From contig SPDF01000103.1 in assembly GCA_004525055.1 (NCBI GenBank), positions 1-6,140 of the forward strand: a DNA stretch of 6,140 bases, written 5' to 3'. Each line of letters starts with the position of its first letter. Position 1 is the first letter of the stretch. Shown here piece after piece: positions 5,929-6,140 of the stretch. Both the position numbers and the translations under genes were made by a program. The stretch comes from Gemmatimonadales bacterium. GTDB lineage: Bacteria; Gemmatimonadota; Gemmatimonadetes; Gemmatimonadales; GWC2-71-9. Below the pieces are notes generated by a model. The model saw nothing but the letters and a program-made list of their open reading frames with translations, was not told where the DNA came from and ran no database searches.

Positions 5929-6140
5929 CGACCACCTGCCCCACCTGAAGGAGCGTCTGGCCACCACCCTCGGTGCCCGCCTTGAACTTGGTGAACTCCT
6001 CGGTGTCGGCGGCTTTGCGGCCGTCTTTCGTGCGCGAGACCCCCTGCTCAATCGAGACGTTGCCATCAAGGCGCTGGACCCGAAGCTGGTTCTCGACGAC
6101 GCCGCAGCGGACCGACTCCTCGACGAGGCGCGCCTCGTCG
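5921..6140 (+). CDS. Hanks-type Ser/Thr protein kinase, N-terminal fragment
   Basis: The reading frame is open from ATG 5921 to the right edge, giving 73 complete codons. It shows the first elements of a eukaryotic-like protein kinase: the Gly-rich loop LLGVGGFAAVFRARD (26-40), the invariant VAIK lysine at K50 and a helix-C glutamate at E69 in LLDEARLV. The third loop glycine of GxGxxG is Ala33, a tolerated variation. The start is fixed by an in-frame TAG at 5918-5920 directly before the ATG. There is no proper ribosome site for it, but a consensus site serves a GTG mini-ORF that overlaps it. The protein would phosphorylate Ser/Thr on partners using ATP; targets are unknown, and the co-operonic permease and channel-like protein are obvious candidates only by position. 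The catalytic loop and any C-terminal sensor domain lie outside the window. Confidence 0.9.
   Translation, partial: MDDDHLPHLKERLATTLGARLELGELLGVGGFAAVFRARDPLLNRDVAIKALDPKLVLDDAAADRLLDEARLV
6121..6140. repeat. Perfect 20-bp palindrome inside the kinase gene
   Basis: The last 20 bases have arms CGACGAGGCG and CGCCTCGTCG and read the same on both strands. The segment encodes DEARLV of helix C. It touches the window edge, so it may be longer. A 7-8 bp RNA stem with a short GCGC-type loop is possible. Confidence 0.9.

Overview
This is a compact, GC-rich bacterial window with six protein genes in two divergent blocks. The lineage cannot be proved from 6 kb. The GC-rich codon use, export signals ending in Ala-Ala-Gln, secreted amidohydrolase, DUF4136-type envelope protein and Hanks-type Ser/Thr kinase would all fit Gemmatimonadota or a similar environmental phylum. 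That placement is inference.

Left block, minus strand, read right to left: a probable lipoprotein with two cupredoxin-like domains (1881-2822); 40 bp later, a secreted imidazolonepropionase-like amidohydrolase (521-1840); then, after a 182-bp gap with its own candidate promoter, a DUF4136-like exported protein cut by the left edge (1-338). The first two are probably one transcript made from a promoter in the divergent spacer. All three products look exported or envelope-located.

Right block, plus strand: an APC-superfamily permease fused to two universal-stress-protein domains (2977-5217); 8 bp later, a small membrane protein of the TM_helix/MscS-like type (5226-5903); 17 bp later, the 5' end of a Ser/Thr protein kinase (5921 to the right edge). 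The tight spacing indicates an operon combining transport, a channel-like membrane protein and a kinase. A role in sensing membrane or osmotic stress is plausible but not shown.

The observations most worth a second look are: (i) the cupredoxin-like protein is an internal duplication in which domain 1 keeps a His-Cys-His-Met set on an enlarged loop and domain 2 has lost the Cys and one His; (ii) both USP domains of the permease lack the standard ATP-binding signature; (iii) a seven-codon GTG mini-ORF with a consensus Shine-Dalgarno overlaps the kinase start; (iv) perfect 18-bp and 20-bp palindromes lie inside two coding regions. I saw no rRNA, tRNA, CRISPR array, insertion sequence or transposase, and no convincing intrinsic terminator. 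Nothing here amounts to a clearly new defence or mobile system.
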